Source of the DNA: Phaeodactylibacter xiamenensis
GTDB lineage: Bacteria > Bacteroidota > Bacteroidia > Chitinophagales > Saprospiraceae
Direction: 5' to 3'
Assembly: GCF_000759025.1 (NCBI RefSeq)
Contig: NZ_JPOS01000092.1
Location: 62,001 to 126,000 of the forward strand
Length of the DNA stretch: 64,000 nucleotides
In this document: positions 29,001 through 36,850 of the stretch, piece after piece
Layout of the letters: each line of letters opens with the position of its first letter
Position numbering within the stretch: the stretch's first letter is position 1
Position numbers and translations under genes: made by a program
Notes under the pieces: model-generated
What the model was told of the DNA's origin: nothing
The model's database searches: none
The model's input: the letters and a program-made list of their open reading frames with translations, nothing else

Positions 29001-29157
29001 CTTTGCCTTCGCATTGCTTGTCGGTATCCTCGTTGGTACCTACTCTTCGATCTTCGTGGCCACGCCAATCATGTCAGACCTGACAGGCGAGCTTCGGGCG
29101 AAGGATACTAAATCCGATAAAAAAGGGTTCTCTAAGGCTGCAGAATCGGCCCGCTAG
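26083..29157 (+). CDS. secDF: Protein translocase subunit SecDF (fused)
   Basis: A 1,024-residue fusion of SecD and SecF, the form common in Bacteroidota. SecD has its first membrane helix near 7-25, the LGLDLKGGMSVVLQVD block near 93, a long periplasmic region (about 110-500) and five membrane helices with GMAVDANVIIYERIREEL near 585. SecF begins near 690 with GVDFKGGYSYNV and ends with the matching IGYSINDTVVVFDRIREFL near 915 and further helices. It uses the proton gradient to pull preproteins through SecYEG, which the many exported proteins here depend on. Monocistronic, with its own promoter and terminator. Confidence 0.97.
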   Translation: MQGKGVVKFFLVVMTIVTLVQYFFILPTQKVEKAAEEYARTSTSNLSEDLQKTAFKMKRAEFLDSMSSEEVFKIPLLKSYTYQELKSQQLALGLDLKGGMSVVLQVDLRQFIRALANDSKDPTFEEALNRASQAQKTEQADFVSLFFDAWNEVKGDKKLAPIFTRNEALRDEINYETGDGEVVRVIRAKADETVDLTFKLLKERIDKLGVTQPNVSLDASRDLIIVELPGIDNPERARTFLEAAAKLEFYNVFRISDPGVQQAFIEANQRLAQTMSGSSVDREILRIDTTFATDSLGNVIAGEITSIDTIYGSASQSGPLFEALTLNTTGAQGLAVLGFAKKNQRRYIDSLLAKPDVKSLFPRDMVLRWGKDPMKDFETNEVTDNYELYALKPSRDGKAAMTGDHVVDASANPDPQTNEVAVSLKMDNTGAKIWGQLTTEAAQDNNREIAIVLDDEVVSAPRVINPILTGDSQITGSFSIQEGKDLANILQIGKLPTDTEIIQESLVGPSLGEENIRNSTIALTIGFVLVLLFMIAYYGGGGIVSILALILNIFFIFGALASYGTVLTLPGIAGIVLTIGMAVDANVIIYERIREELREGKSLLMAVSDGFQNSYSAIIDANVTTLLTAFVLAYFGLGPIKGFAVVLIIGVLSSLFTAVLVGRLMIDQWLKNKDRSMSFSTGLSKNAFADLSIDWLGKRKMAYIISGAIILAGLVSMATRGFELGVDFKGGYSYNVTIEGAEVEASALRSALTEAFEGNEPIVKSVDTENTYNVVTDYLVESTDDDADKKVMMALYNGVNSIAGGNIDLEQFKAPDGNGTHVESSSKVGPTIADDIKSSAFYAATFALLLIFLYIFIRFSKWQYSLGAVAALFHDTLVVMGIFSIFHGILPFSLEIDQAFIAAILTVIGYSINDTVVVFDRIREFLNNYTKSSKEEVINSAVNSTVSRTIITSLTTLFVVAILFFFGGASIRGFAFALLVGILVGTYSSIFVATPIMSDLTGELRAKDTKSDKKGFSKAAESAR

Positions 29158-29192
29158 AATCCTGCAATCATAGCAATTTAAGGCTAAAAATA

Positions 29193-29229
29193 AGAGCTGG
29201 CTCCGTTTGGGGTCAGCTCTATTTTTTTT
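29193..29229 (+). terminator. Rho-independent terminator of secDF
   Basis: AGAGCTGGCTCC pairs with GGGGTCAGCTCT (two G-T pairs), followed by eight T residues. Confidence 0.9.
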
Positions 29230-29352
29230 GTTGGTGAAATCGTCCTATCTTTAAGACGGAATAGCAGTTTCTATCTCAATCTCACCCAAAAACCAGGAAG
29301 TGCCCCTTCGGCACCTTGCCTGTATTTTGAGTTTTTAAGCCAAAAAACCGAG

Positions 29353-32313
29353 ATGAGAAGATTTACACTATTCCTCCTGCTCCTGCTATTGGAGCTTCCC
29401 TCCATTTTTGCTGCCACCGATTCTTTAGTTGTCGATGTAGAGGCGGACCGCTTTCGGCAACGGCTCCAAACAGCCGCTTTCGGGCCTTTCTCTTTAGTCT
29501 TGCGACAGCTTAAGCCCGGAGAAGACTACCAGCTTTGGCTGAGCCCGCAGGCACAGCAGGGCGGTACGGTGAGGTTCCTGGCTGAAGGCGAAGCACCAAC
29601 CGTCACTTACCGATTCAGGGCATCTCAGTCTTATGCCTCAATTCCGGTTGTTCAGTTAATGCCAAACGCTGAAAGCACCCGCTTTGTCCTGTCTGTCAGC
29701 TGTTCCTCGTACAGCCGGTCAGCAGGCGCCCGTTCCAATGGCCTGTCGGTAACCTCTGGCATCGACCCGTCCAGTTTGATAAGAGATGTTTTTATTGGTG
29801 GCGACTGTTTTGATGTAGACAGTGTCAGCCTGATCGGCAGTACAGAAAGTGTAGGGCAGTTTGAGCTGGGCAGCTCCTCGATCGGCATCGAATCGGGCGT
29901 GATCATTTCCAGTGGCGATGCCTCTGACGCGATGGGGCCTAATTTCACGGGGAATATCGGAGATGAGATGGACGGTGGCGGCCACCCGGACCTGGCAGTA
30001 CTGGCCGGATCCAATACACTTTACGATGCCACAGGGATATCGTTCCAGTTTACGCCAACCGTTGACAGCATCGCTTTCCGGTACACTTTTGCTTCTGAGG
30101 AATACTGCGAATTTGTAGACGCCGGCTATAATGATGTTTTTGGTTTTTTCATCAGCGGCCCGGGTTTGAATGGTGGTTTTACAGGGAATGGAGAAAACAT
30201 TGCCGTTTTGCCCGGTTCCAATATTGGTGTGACCATTGACAACATCAACGACGACGACAATTCCGCCTTTTTTGTCCCCAATTCATTCAGCTGCGGTACC
30301 TTATCTATAAATCATGATATACAGTTTGATGGCTTCACCACGGTGCTTACTGCGGTTGCCGAGGTTCAGGCGTGCGAGACCTACACCATCAACCTGCTCG
30401 TGGGGGATGTGGGCGATGGGCTTTATGATTCTGCCGTTTTTCTTGAGGCTAACAGTTTTGCGGCAGGAGGCACCGTCACCGGGTCTGCTCTGTCCCCTGT
30501 TACCAATGAGAATACAACCTACGAGACCTGCTCTGATGGTTTTTTCAGTCTGGATGTGGGCGGGGACTTATCTACCACGCGAACGGTCAACCTTACCTTA
30601 TCGCCAAATAGCACTGCTACTCCGGGTGTGGATTTTGATAGTATCCCCATGGTTGTACAGGCGTTGCCGGGGCAATCTACCATTGAGATTCCTGTGAATG
30701 TATTTCCCGATACCCTTACAGAAGGGCAGGAATCCATTATTCTGGAAATTGAAAACGCCTGCTCCTGCACCAACGGGACAGTGGAGCTATGGATTCAGGA
30801 CAGCGCCCCGCTTGAAGCCTCTACCCTGCCAGCGGAAATATGCCCCGGCGATACCGTATCACTGCAATCTGTGGTGCAGGGAGGTGTTCCGGAGTACAGC
30901 TACGAATGGAGCAACAGTGCCTCCAGCCCTGATATTACGGTGCAGCCCACCGGCACCGTAACGTATACCCTGACCGTGACCGATCAATGCGGTAGCACAG
31001 CGACAACTACCGCTGCCATACAGGTGAATGTCCTTCCGGAGGTCAATTTTGATTTGCCGCCCAGGCTCACTTGTCTGGCTGACACCGTTGTGCTGAGTGC
31101 GGTCAATAGCACCCATGGAACAGGGTTCTTACTGCAATGGAGTACTCAGGACGGGCAATTCGCTACAGAGCCGGATGGGCCTACAGCCTACGTTAATGCC
31201 GCAGGGATGTATACCCTGACCATTGCGAATCTGGAAACCGGATGTACGAATTCGGGTGCAGCTTACGTGGAGGCAGATACCATCCCGCCCACCGCAGATG
31301 CCGGGGATGACTTTGTAATCAACTGTGGTGCAACTTTGGCAAGCCTGGATGGCGCTGGCTCAGACCGTGGCGCCCATATCTCCTATCAATGGTCTACCGT
31401 AGGCGGGCAGTTCGCATCAGAGCCCACGTCAATCTCGCCAGACATTGGTGCTGCCGGTGTGTATACACTACTAGTTACCAATGCAGAAAATGGATGCTCG
31501 GACCAGGATGAAGTGATTGTCACCCAGTTGAATCCTGAGGCCAGCTTCGAGCTCCAGCAGCCACTCTGCCACGGAGACCCGGGCGGCATTCAGTTTCAGC
31601 AAGCCACCGGTGGTACGCCTCCCTACCAGTATTCTGTGGATGGGGGGGCAACTTATCAGGAGAGTCAAAGCTTTGCGGCCTTGCTGCCCGGCAATTACGA
31701 CCTGCTTGTAAAGGACAATAACGGCTGCATATTTGAAACCAGCGCCTTTATAAGCCAACCTGATTCCACTATTGCCATTATTCAGCCGGCTGAAGCCACT
31801 ATTGCCTTTGGAGAAAACTACACCATCAATGTACAGACGAACCTCCCCGATGAAGACATCGCTCAGGTTTTCTGGTCCAATGCTAATACGCTGGATTGTG
31901 AGGACTGTCTACGCCCGGTCGCCAGTCCGCAGCGCACAACCGAGTACCTGATGACCATTATCAGCCAAAATGGCTGCACGGATCAGGCCGTGTTCCGTTT
32001 GTTTGTAGACCGTTCTCAGGCCGTTTACGTGCCCAATGCCTTTTCTCCAAACGGAGATGGCAGCAACGACCGGTTCTATATCGCTGCACGGGCCGGGACT
32101 GTAGAAAACATCCGTACCTTCCAAATCTATAACCGTTGGGGAGCGCTCGTCTTTAAAGGCGATGACCTCCTTCCCAATAACCCCGCCCACGGTTGGGACG
32201 GCACCTTCCATGGAGAAGTAGTCAGGAACAGTGTGCTGGCCTGGTTTGCCGAAATCGAATTCACCGATGGAAGTATAGAACTCCTCAAAGGGGATTTGCA
32301 ACTGTTCCGCTAG
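29353..32313 (+). CDS. Choice-of-anchor-L surface protein with T9SS type B (gliding-motility-associated) sorting domain
   Basis: A 986-residue secreted protein. Signal peptide at 1-20, then a short beta domain (20-115). A choice-of-anchor-L domain follows (about 135-340; IGGDCFDVDSVSLIG, FASEEYCEFVDAGYNDVFGFFISGPG), then a Calx-beta-like region (380-480), PKD/Ig-like modules (480-720, two of the ~83-residue kind greatly expanded in the next gene) and a SprB-like module (725-790). It ends with the CHU_C/type B sorting domain (VYVPNAFSPNGDGSNDRFY, YNRWGALVF). Type B substrates are exported by T9SS and stay on or near the surface; adhesion is a reasonable inference. It is a close paralogue of the next gene. 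Confidence 0.9.
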   Translation: MRRFTLFLLLLLLELPSIFAATDSLVVDVEADRFRQRLQTAAFGPFSLVLRQLKPGEDYQLWLSPQAQQGGTVRFLAEGEAPTVTYRFRASQSYASIPVVQLMPNAESTRFVLSVSCSSYSRSAGARSNGLSVTSGIDPSSLIRDVFIGGDCFDVDSVSLIGSTESVGQFELGSSSIGIESGVIISSGDASDAMGPNFTGNIGDEMDGGGHPDLAVLAGSNTLYDATGISFQFTPTVDSIAFRYTFASEEYCEFVDAGYNDVFGFFISGPGLNGGFTGNGENIAVLPGSNIGVTIDNINDDDNSAFFVPNSFSCGTLSINHDIQFDGFTTVLTAVAEVQACETYTINLLVGDVGDGLYDSAVFLEANSFAAGGTVTGSALSPVTNENTTYETCSDGFFSLDVGGDLSTTRTVNLTLSPNSTATPGVDFDSIPMVVQALPGQSTIEIPVNVFPDTLTEGQESIILEIENACSCTNGTVELWIQDSAPLEASTLPAEICPGDTVSLQSVVQGGVPEYSYEWSNSASSPDITVQPTGTVTYTLTVTDQCGSTATTTAAIQVNVLPEVNFDLPPRLTCLADTVVLSAVNSTHGTGFLLQWSTQDGQFATEPDGPTAYVNAAGMYTLTIANLETGCTNSGAAYVEADTIPPTADAGDDFVINCGATLASLDGAGSDRGAHISYQWSTVGGQFASEPTSISPDIGAAGVYTLLVTNAENGCSDQDEVIVTQLNPEASFELQQPLCHGDPGGIQFQQATGGTPPYQYSVDGGATYQESQSFAALLPGNYDLLVKDNNGCIFETSAFISQPDSTIAIIQPAEATIAFGENYTINVQTNLPDEDIAQVFWSNANTLDCEDCLRPVASPQRTTEYLMTIISQNGCTDQAVFRLFVDRSQAVYVPNAFSPNGDGSNDRFYIAARAGTVENIRTFQIYNRWGALVFKGDDLLPNNPAHGWDGTFHGEVVRNSVLAWFAEIEFTDGSIELLKGDLQLFR

Positions 32314-32340
32314 CGCACAAATTGCGACATAAACCGTATA

Positions 32341-32380
32341 AATAGGGCTGGACCGTCAAAGGATCAGTCCTATTTTTTTT
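32341..32380 (+). terminator. Rho-independent terminator after the first adhesin
   Basis: ATAGGGCTGGACC pairs with GGATCAGTCCTAT (with G-T pairs), followed by eight T residues. Confidence 0.88.
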
Positions 32381-32406
32381 GCGCTACGGAAATAACTGTA
32401 TATTTA
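32378..32406 (+). promoter_or_regulatory. Bacteroidota-type promoter of the second adhesin
   Basis: TTTG at 32378-32381 (its T residues are shared with the terminator tail), a 17-base spacer and TATATTTA at 32399-32406. The leader is about 85 bases. Confidence 0.5.
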
Positions 32407-32494
32407 TTGTGGAGTAGCGACTATTTTACCCTAAGATGAGGAAACGACAATTAAGCACAGTACAAACGGTGTGCCATCACCCAAAACTCGGAAT

Positions 32495-35400
32495 ATGAGA
32501 AAACTTTTACTAACTCCCTTCTTTTTGCTCTTCCTTACTTCAATTTTGCAAGCCACCACTGCCCCCATTGTGGTGGAGCTGGAAGGCACAAGGTCAAGGC
32601 ATCGCTTGTCTACAAAGGCAGAAGGCCCTTTTGCACTAACCCTTTGCCAGCTGCAGCCCGGAGAGCAATACCAGCTCTGGCTGAGCCCACAGGCACAGGA
32701 AGGTGGCGAAGTTCGTTTTCTTTCAGAAGCAGGCACTCCTGAAATCACCTACAGCTTTACCGCTGTATCAGCCTGCCAGAGCATTCCGGTTACGCAGTTG
32801 GCCCCGGGAGCACTAAAGGCCCGTTTTATCCTGTCTGTTAGTTGTGAATCCTGTGAGCGGCCTCCCGGCGAAAACCGCATGGCCGGCCTGACCGTAAGCC
32901 CCGGTGTAGATGCATTGACACTCATCCAGGATGTTTTTATCGGTGGCAACTGCTTCGATGTGTCCAACGTTACCCTGATTGGCAGCCCTTCAAGCGCCGG
33001 GCAATTTGGCATGGGCGCCTCCTCAGTGGGTATTAACTCGGGCGTCATCATCTCCAGTGGTAATGCCAGTGCTGCCACCGGCCCCAATAGCTCCGGCAGT
33101 ACCGGCAACAACATGGGCGGAGGCAGCCATCCTGACCTTGCAGACCTGGCAGGCTCCAATACCGTATTTGATGCAACGGGTATCGAATTCCAGTTTACCC
33201 CCACTGTAGACAACATCACTTTCAACTATGTCTTCGCTTCGGAAGAGTACTGCGAATTCGTAGATGCCGGCTACAACGACGTTTTTGGTTTTTTCATCAG
33301 CGGCCCCGGCATCAATGGCGGCTTTACCGGCAATGGTGAAAATATCGCCGTACTGCCCGGTTCAAACATTGGGGTGACCATCGATAATATCAATGATCAG
33401 GACAATAGCGTGTTCTTCGTACCCAACTCGGGCAGTTGCGGGGCAGGTACCATCAACAACGATATTGAGTTTGATGGCTTTACCAAAGTGCTCACGGCGA
33501 TCGCTAATGTGCAGGAATGCGAAACCTACACCATCCGGCTTTTGGTAGGTGATGTGGGCGATGGCATCTATGACTCTGCCGTATTCCTTGAAGCCAACAG
33601 TTTCGCTGCCGGTGGTACTGCAACGGGTGAAGCTTTTTCTCCCACCACCAACAGCAATATTACCTATGAGGCCTGCTCAGATGGCTATTTCTCGCTTGAT
33701 GTGGGGGGCGACCTGTCTACTACCCGTGTCGTTGACCTGATTGTTTCCCCGAACAGCACAGCGACACCGGGTGTGGATTATGCCAATTTCCCATTATCTG
33801 TAACCGCCTTCCCCGGGCAGTCTACCATACAGATTCCAATTGATGTTTTTGCAGATAATATCGTGGAAGGGCAGGAAACCATTATCCTGGAAATCCAGAA
33901 CTCCTGTTCCTGCATTAATGGTACAATTGAGCTCATCATTCAGGACAGCCCTCCTTTGGATGTCACGGTGCCCCCCATTGAGGTATGCCCGGGAGAACCG
34001 GCTTCGCTGGCCGCTTCCGTTAGCGGTGGCATCCCCGGGTTCAGTTATACCTGGAGCAATGCGGCATCCAGTTCTGCAATCACGGTGACGCCCAACGAAA
34101 CGACCACCTACACCGTGACTGTCACCGATCAGTGCGGCCTGACGGCCACAACGGATGCAACAGTGACCGTCAGTGGTGGATCAGAGGCCATGCTCACGGG
34201 GCAGGGGCAATTTTGTGAAGCGCCTTTCACGGCGGAACTTCAGGTGACCTTTCAGGGGGATGGCCCCTGGCTTTTTGCCTATTCCCTGAATGGTATTCCC
34301 CAACCAGATATCGTCGCCACAGAAAACCCGCTAATCATAGAAGTCAATTCCCCTGGCTTTTATCAGGCGGAATATGTTGCGCCTCAGGCCTACCCTACTT
34401 GTATTGGGCAGGTTCAGGGCTCTGCCTTTATAGAGCTGCTCGATCTCAATCCTCAGGTGGATGCCGAGCCTGTTTCCTGTACTGGTGCCACAGATGGAGA
34501 AATCTCGATAAATGTGGGTGGTGGTGCTCCACCATTTTTCTTTAGCTGGTATGATGTTACCAATAACCAGCCCCTGCCCGATGAGAGCAACTCTTTAACA
34601 GATCTTGCCCCCGGCACTTATGAGGCCTACATCGTCGATGGGTTTGGGTGTACGGATACCGTTCAGGTGGAAGTGGAAGAACCCATGCCGGTATCAGCAA
34701 GCATCACCTCCACAGAAGGAGTCAACTGCCTGAATCCGAATGGTGGCAGTATCAATCTGGAGGTAAGCGGAGGTTCGCCGGGCTACGATTTCAACTGGAG
34801 CAATGGTGCCAGCAGCGAGGACCCCACTAATCTTCAGGCGGGCGAATACTTTGTGACGATCACGGATGATGAAGGGTGTACCACTACAGCTTCTGCAATA
34901 GTGGAAGAAAACTTTGACTTACCAACGGTGGATGCTAATGTCCCGGACACCCTTACCTGCTTCCAGCCTGCGGTCACACTGGATGGCACAGGCTCCTCCA
35001 CAGGCCCTGAATTTACAGCTTCCTGGTCGGGCCCGGGATTGCCTCCAACGGATGGGCTGACCGCCTTTGCACAGCAGAGTGGCGATTTCATTCTCACCAT
35101 CTCAAACACCGTAAATGGTTGTATCGCCTACGATACTGTGACCGTTGCAGCCGATAATGCAGCGCCAAACGTAGTGCTGTCTCCGGGTACTATCACCTGC
35201 GATGCACCCGAAATTCAAATCAATACCAACGGCAGCAGCAGCGGGCCCGCCTTTTCCTACTCCTGGTCGGGCCCTGCAGTAGTCAACGGTGCTAACAGCC
35301 TCTCCCCTACTGTGGATGGGCCAGGCACCTATAACTTATTCATTACAAATAATGAAAACGGCTGCAGTAGCAGCAGCGCCGTGGAAATCACGGAAAACAC

Positions 35401-36850
35401 CACCGTCCCTGCCATTGATGCAGGCCCGGGCAGTGAACTCACCTGCGAAGAGCCGGAGGTATCCTTATCCGCTACCGCCATGGGCAACACCGGCGATTAT
35501 GTCTATACCTGGACTTCTGCCGATGGAAATATTGTCAGTGGGGGGAATACCCTAAACCCAATAGTGAACGCAGGCGGGCTCTACCAACTACAGGTAACCG
35601 ATACCCTCAATGGGTGCACAGCGGCAGATACTGTCTCTATTCTGAAGGATGACAACCTGCCCGTTGCCATTATATCCGGTCCTGAAGTACTGAATTGCGA
35701 CAACCCTACCTTGCAGTTCAATGCCGGGAATTCCAATCTTGGCCCGGATGGCCTCTACGACTGGTTTACTCCGGATGGGAACATCCTCAGCGGAGCCACT
35801 ACCCTGACGCCTACCATTGATGCGCCGGGCGAATACCAATTAATCATTTCAGCGCCGAGCATTGCCTGTTATGACACCGCCACTTTTTTGGTCGCCATTG
35901 ACACCCTTTCGCCACAGGTGGGCCTGCCATCACCGGGCATACTCAACTGCTACAACGACAGCCTCCTGCTGCTCGGTAGTGCGGCCACTAATAGCGGCGA
36001 GAACATTCTGACCTGGAATGGCCCTTCCGGGCTGATGCCAACCGATAGCATTCCTTTGGAGCAAAGCATTACCGAGCCCGGCCTATATACCTTACAGGTT
36101 ACGGACCCCGTCAATGGCTGTACCACCACAGCTGAAGTCATGGTGCAGGAGGATATCGCTATCCCACAAGCTGCTATTGCTGCCCCTGAGGTGCTCGACT
36201 GTGGAACAGCCAGCATTACGCTTGACGGATCTTCCTCCAGCAGTGGGCCTAATTTCAGCTACGCCTGGACCGCCCCGGACTCCTCCGCTATTGGCTCCAA
36301 TATCAATCAACTGACGGGTATTGATCAGCCAGGGACCTACCAGCTACAGGTACTAAACACTGAAAACGGTTGCAGCAACACGATAACCGCACTGGTGGAA
36401 ATCGACACTTTACTGCCGGAAGTGGCCATCGCACCGCCCGCAACGTTGACTTGTGCAGATACGGTCATCGCACTTTCCGGCAGTGCAACAGCCAACAGTA
36501 CCGCCCTGATTTATGAATGGAGCACCGCCAACGGGAACCTGCTGAGCGGAGCTACCACACCGGAATTGTCCACCGATACGCCGGGCACTTACACTCTTCA
36601 GGTGACCAACGCCACCAATGAATGCGCACAAAGTATCAGCGTGGAGGTCGGTCAGGACGTGGAAATACCAACGGTTGATGCGGGCCCAGCCACTACGCTA
36701 AACTGTGCAGAAACCACCTACACCCTGCAGGCGTCAGCGAGTGGCAATGCGCCCCTGACCTACGCCTGGACTTCACAAGACGGCAATATTGCGAATGGCA
36801 CCAACGACCTGAATGCCACCATCGATGCACCGGGCACCTACACCCTGTAG
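32495..36850 (+). CDS. Giant choice-of-anchor-L adhesin, N-terminal part, ended by an in-frame amber codon
   Basis: Starts at 32495 (MRKLLLTPFFLLFLTSILQA, a clear signal peptide; an ATG eight codons upstream would weaken it). The first 500 residues parallel the preceding gene: N-terminal beta domain, choice-of-anchor-L (about 140-345), Calx-beta-like region. PKD/SprB-like modules follow, then a run of ~83-residue Cys-containing PKD-like repeats. Translation stops at TAG (36848-36850) within the eighth repeat, after GTYTL. Sister repeats read GTYTLQV there, and the frame stays open for another 3,834 bases in the same repeat register. As written, the product of 1,451 residues would be exported to the periplasm but lacks a T9SS signal. 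Confidence 0.85.
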   Translation: MRKLLLTPFFLLFLTSILQATTAPIVVELEGTRSRHRLSTKAEGPFALTLCQLQPGEQYQLWLSPQAQEGGEVRFLSEAGTPEITYSFTAVSACQSIPVTQLAPGALKARFILSVSCESCERPPGENRMAGLTVSPGVDALTLIQDVFIGGNCFDVSNVTLIGSPSSAGQFGMGASSVGINSGVIISSGNASAATGPNSSGSTGNNMGGGSHPDLADLAGSNTVFDATGIEFQFTPTVDNITFNYVFASEEYCEFVDAGYNDVFGFFISGPGINGGFTGNGENIAVLPGSNIGVTIDNINDQDNSVFFVPNSGSCGAGTINNDIEFDGFTKVLTAIANVQECETYTIRLLVGDVGDGIYDSAVFLEANSFAAGGTATGEAFSPTTNSNITYEACSDGYFSLDVGGDLSTTRVVDLIVSPNSTATPGVDYANFPLSVTAFPGQSTIQIPIDVFADNIVEGQETIILEIQNSCSCINGTIELIIQDSPPLDVTVPPIEVCPGEPASLAASVSGGIPGFSYTWSNAASSSAITVTPNETTTYTVTVTDQCGLTATTDATVTVSGGSEAMLTGQGQFCEAPFTAELQVTFQGDGPWLFAYSLNGIPQPDIVATENPLIIEVNSPGFYQAEYVAPQAYPTCIGQVQGSAFIELLDLNPQVDAEPVSCTGATDGEISINVGGGAPPFFFSWYDVTNNQPLPDESNSLTDLAPGTYEAYIVDGFGCTDTVQVEVEEPMPVSASITSTEGVNCLNPNGGSINLEVSGGSPGYDFNWSNGASSEDPTNLQAGEYFVTITDDEGCTTTASAIVEENFDLPTVDANVPDTLTCFQPAVTLDGTGSSTGPEFTASWSGPGLPPTDGLTAFAQQSGDFILTISNTVNGCIAYDTVTVAADNAAPNVVLSPGTITCDAPEIQINTNGSSSGPAFSYSWSGPAVVNGANSLSPTVDGPGTYNLFITNNENGCSSSSAVEITENTTVPAIDAGPGSELTCEEPEVSLSATAMGNTGDYVYTWTSADGNIVSGGNTLNPIVNAGGLYQLQVTDTLNGCTAADTVSILKDDNLPVAIISGPEVLNCDNPTLQFNAGNSNLGPDGLYDWFTPDGNILSGATTLTPTIDAPGEYQLIISAPSIACYDTATFLVAIDTLSPQVGLPSPGILNCYNDSLLLLGSAATNSGENILTWNGPSGLMPTDSIPLEQSITEPGLYTLQVTDPVNGCTTTAEVMVQEDIAIPQAAIAAPEVLDCGTASITLDGSSSSSGPNFSYAWTAPDSSAIGSNINQLTGIDQPGTYQLQVLNTENGCSNTITALVEIDTLLPEVAIAPPATLTCADTVIALSGSATANSTALIYEWSTANGNLLSGATTPELSTDTPGTYTLQVTNATNECAQSISVEVGQDVEIPTVDAGPATTLNCAETTYTLQASASGNAPLTYAWTSQDGNIANGTNDLNATIDAPGTYTL

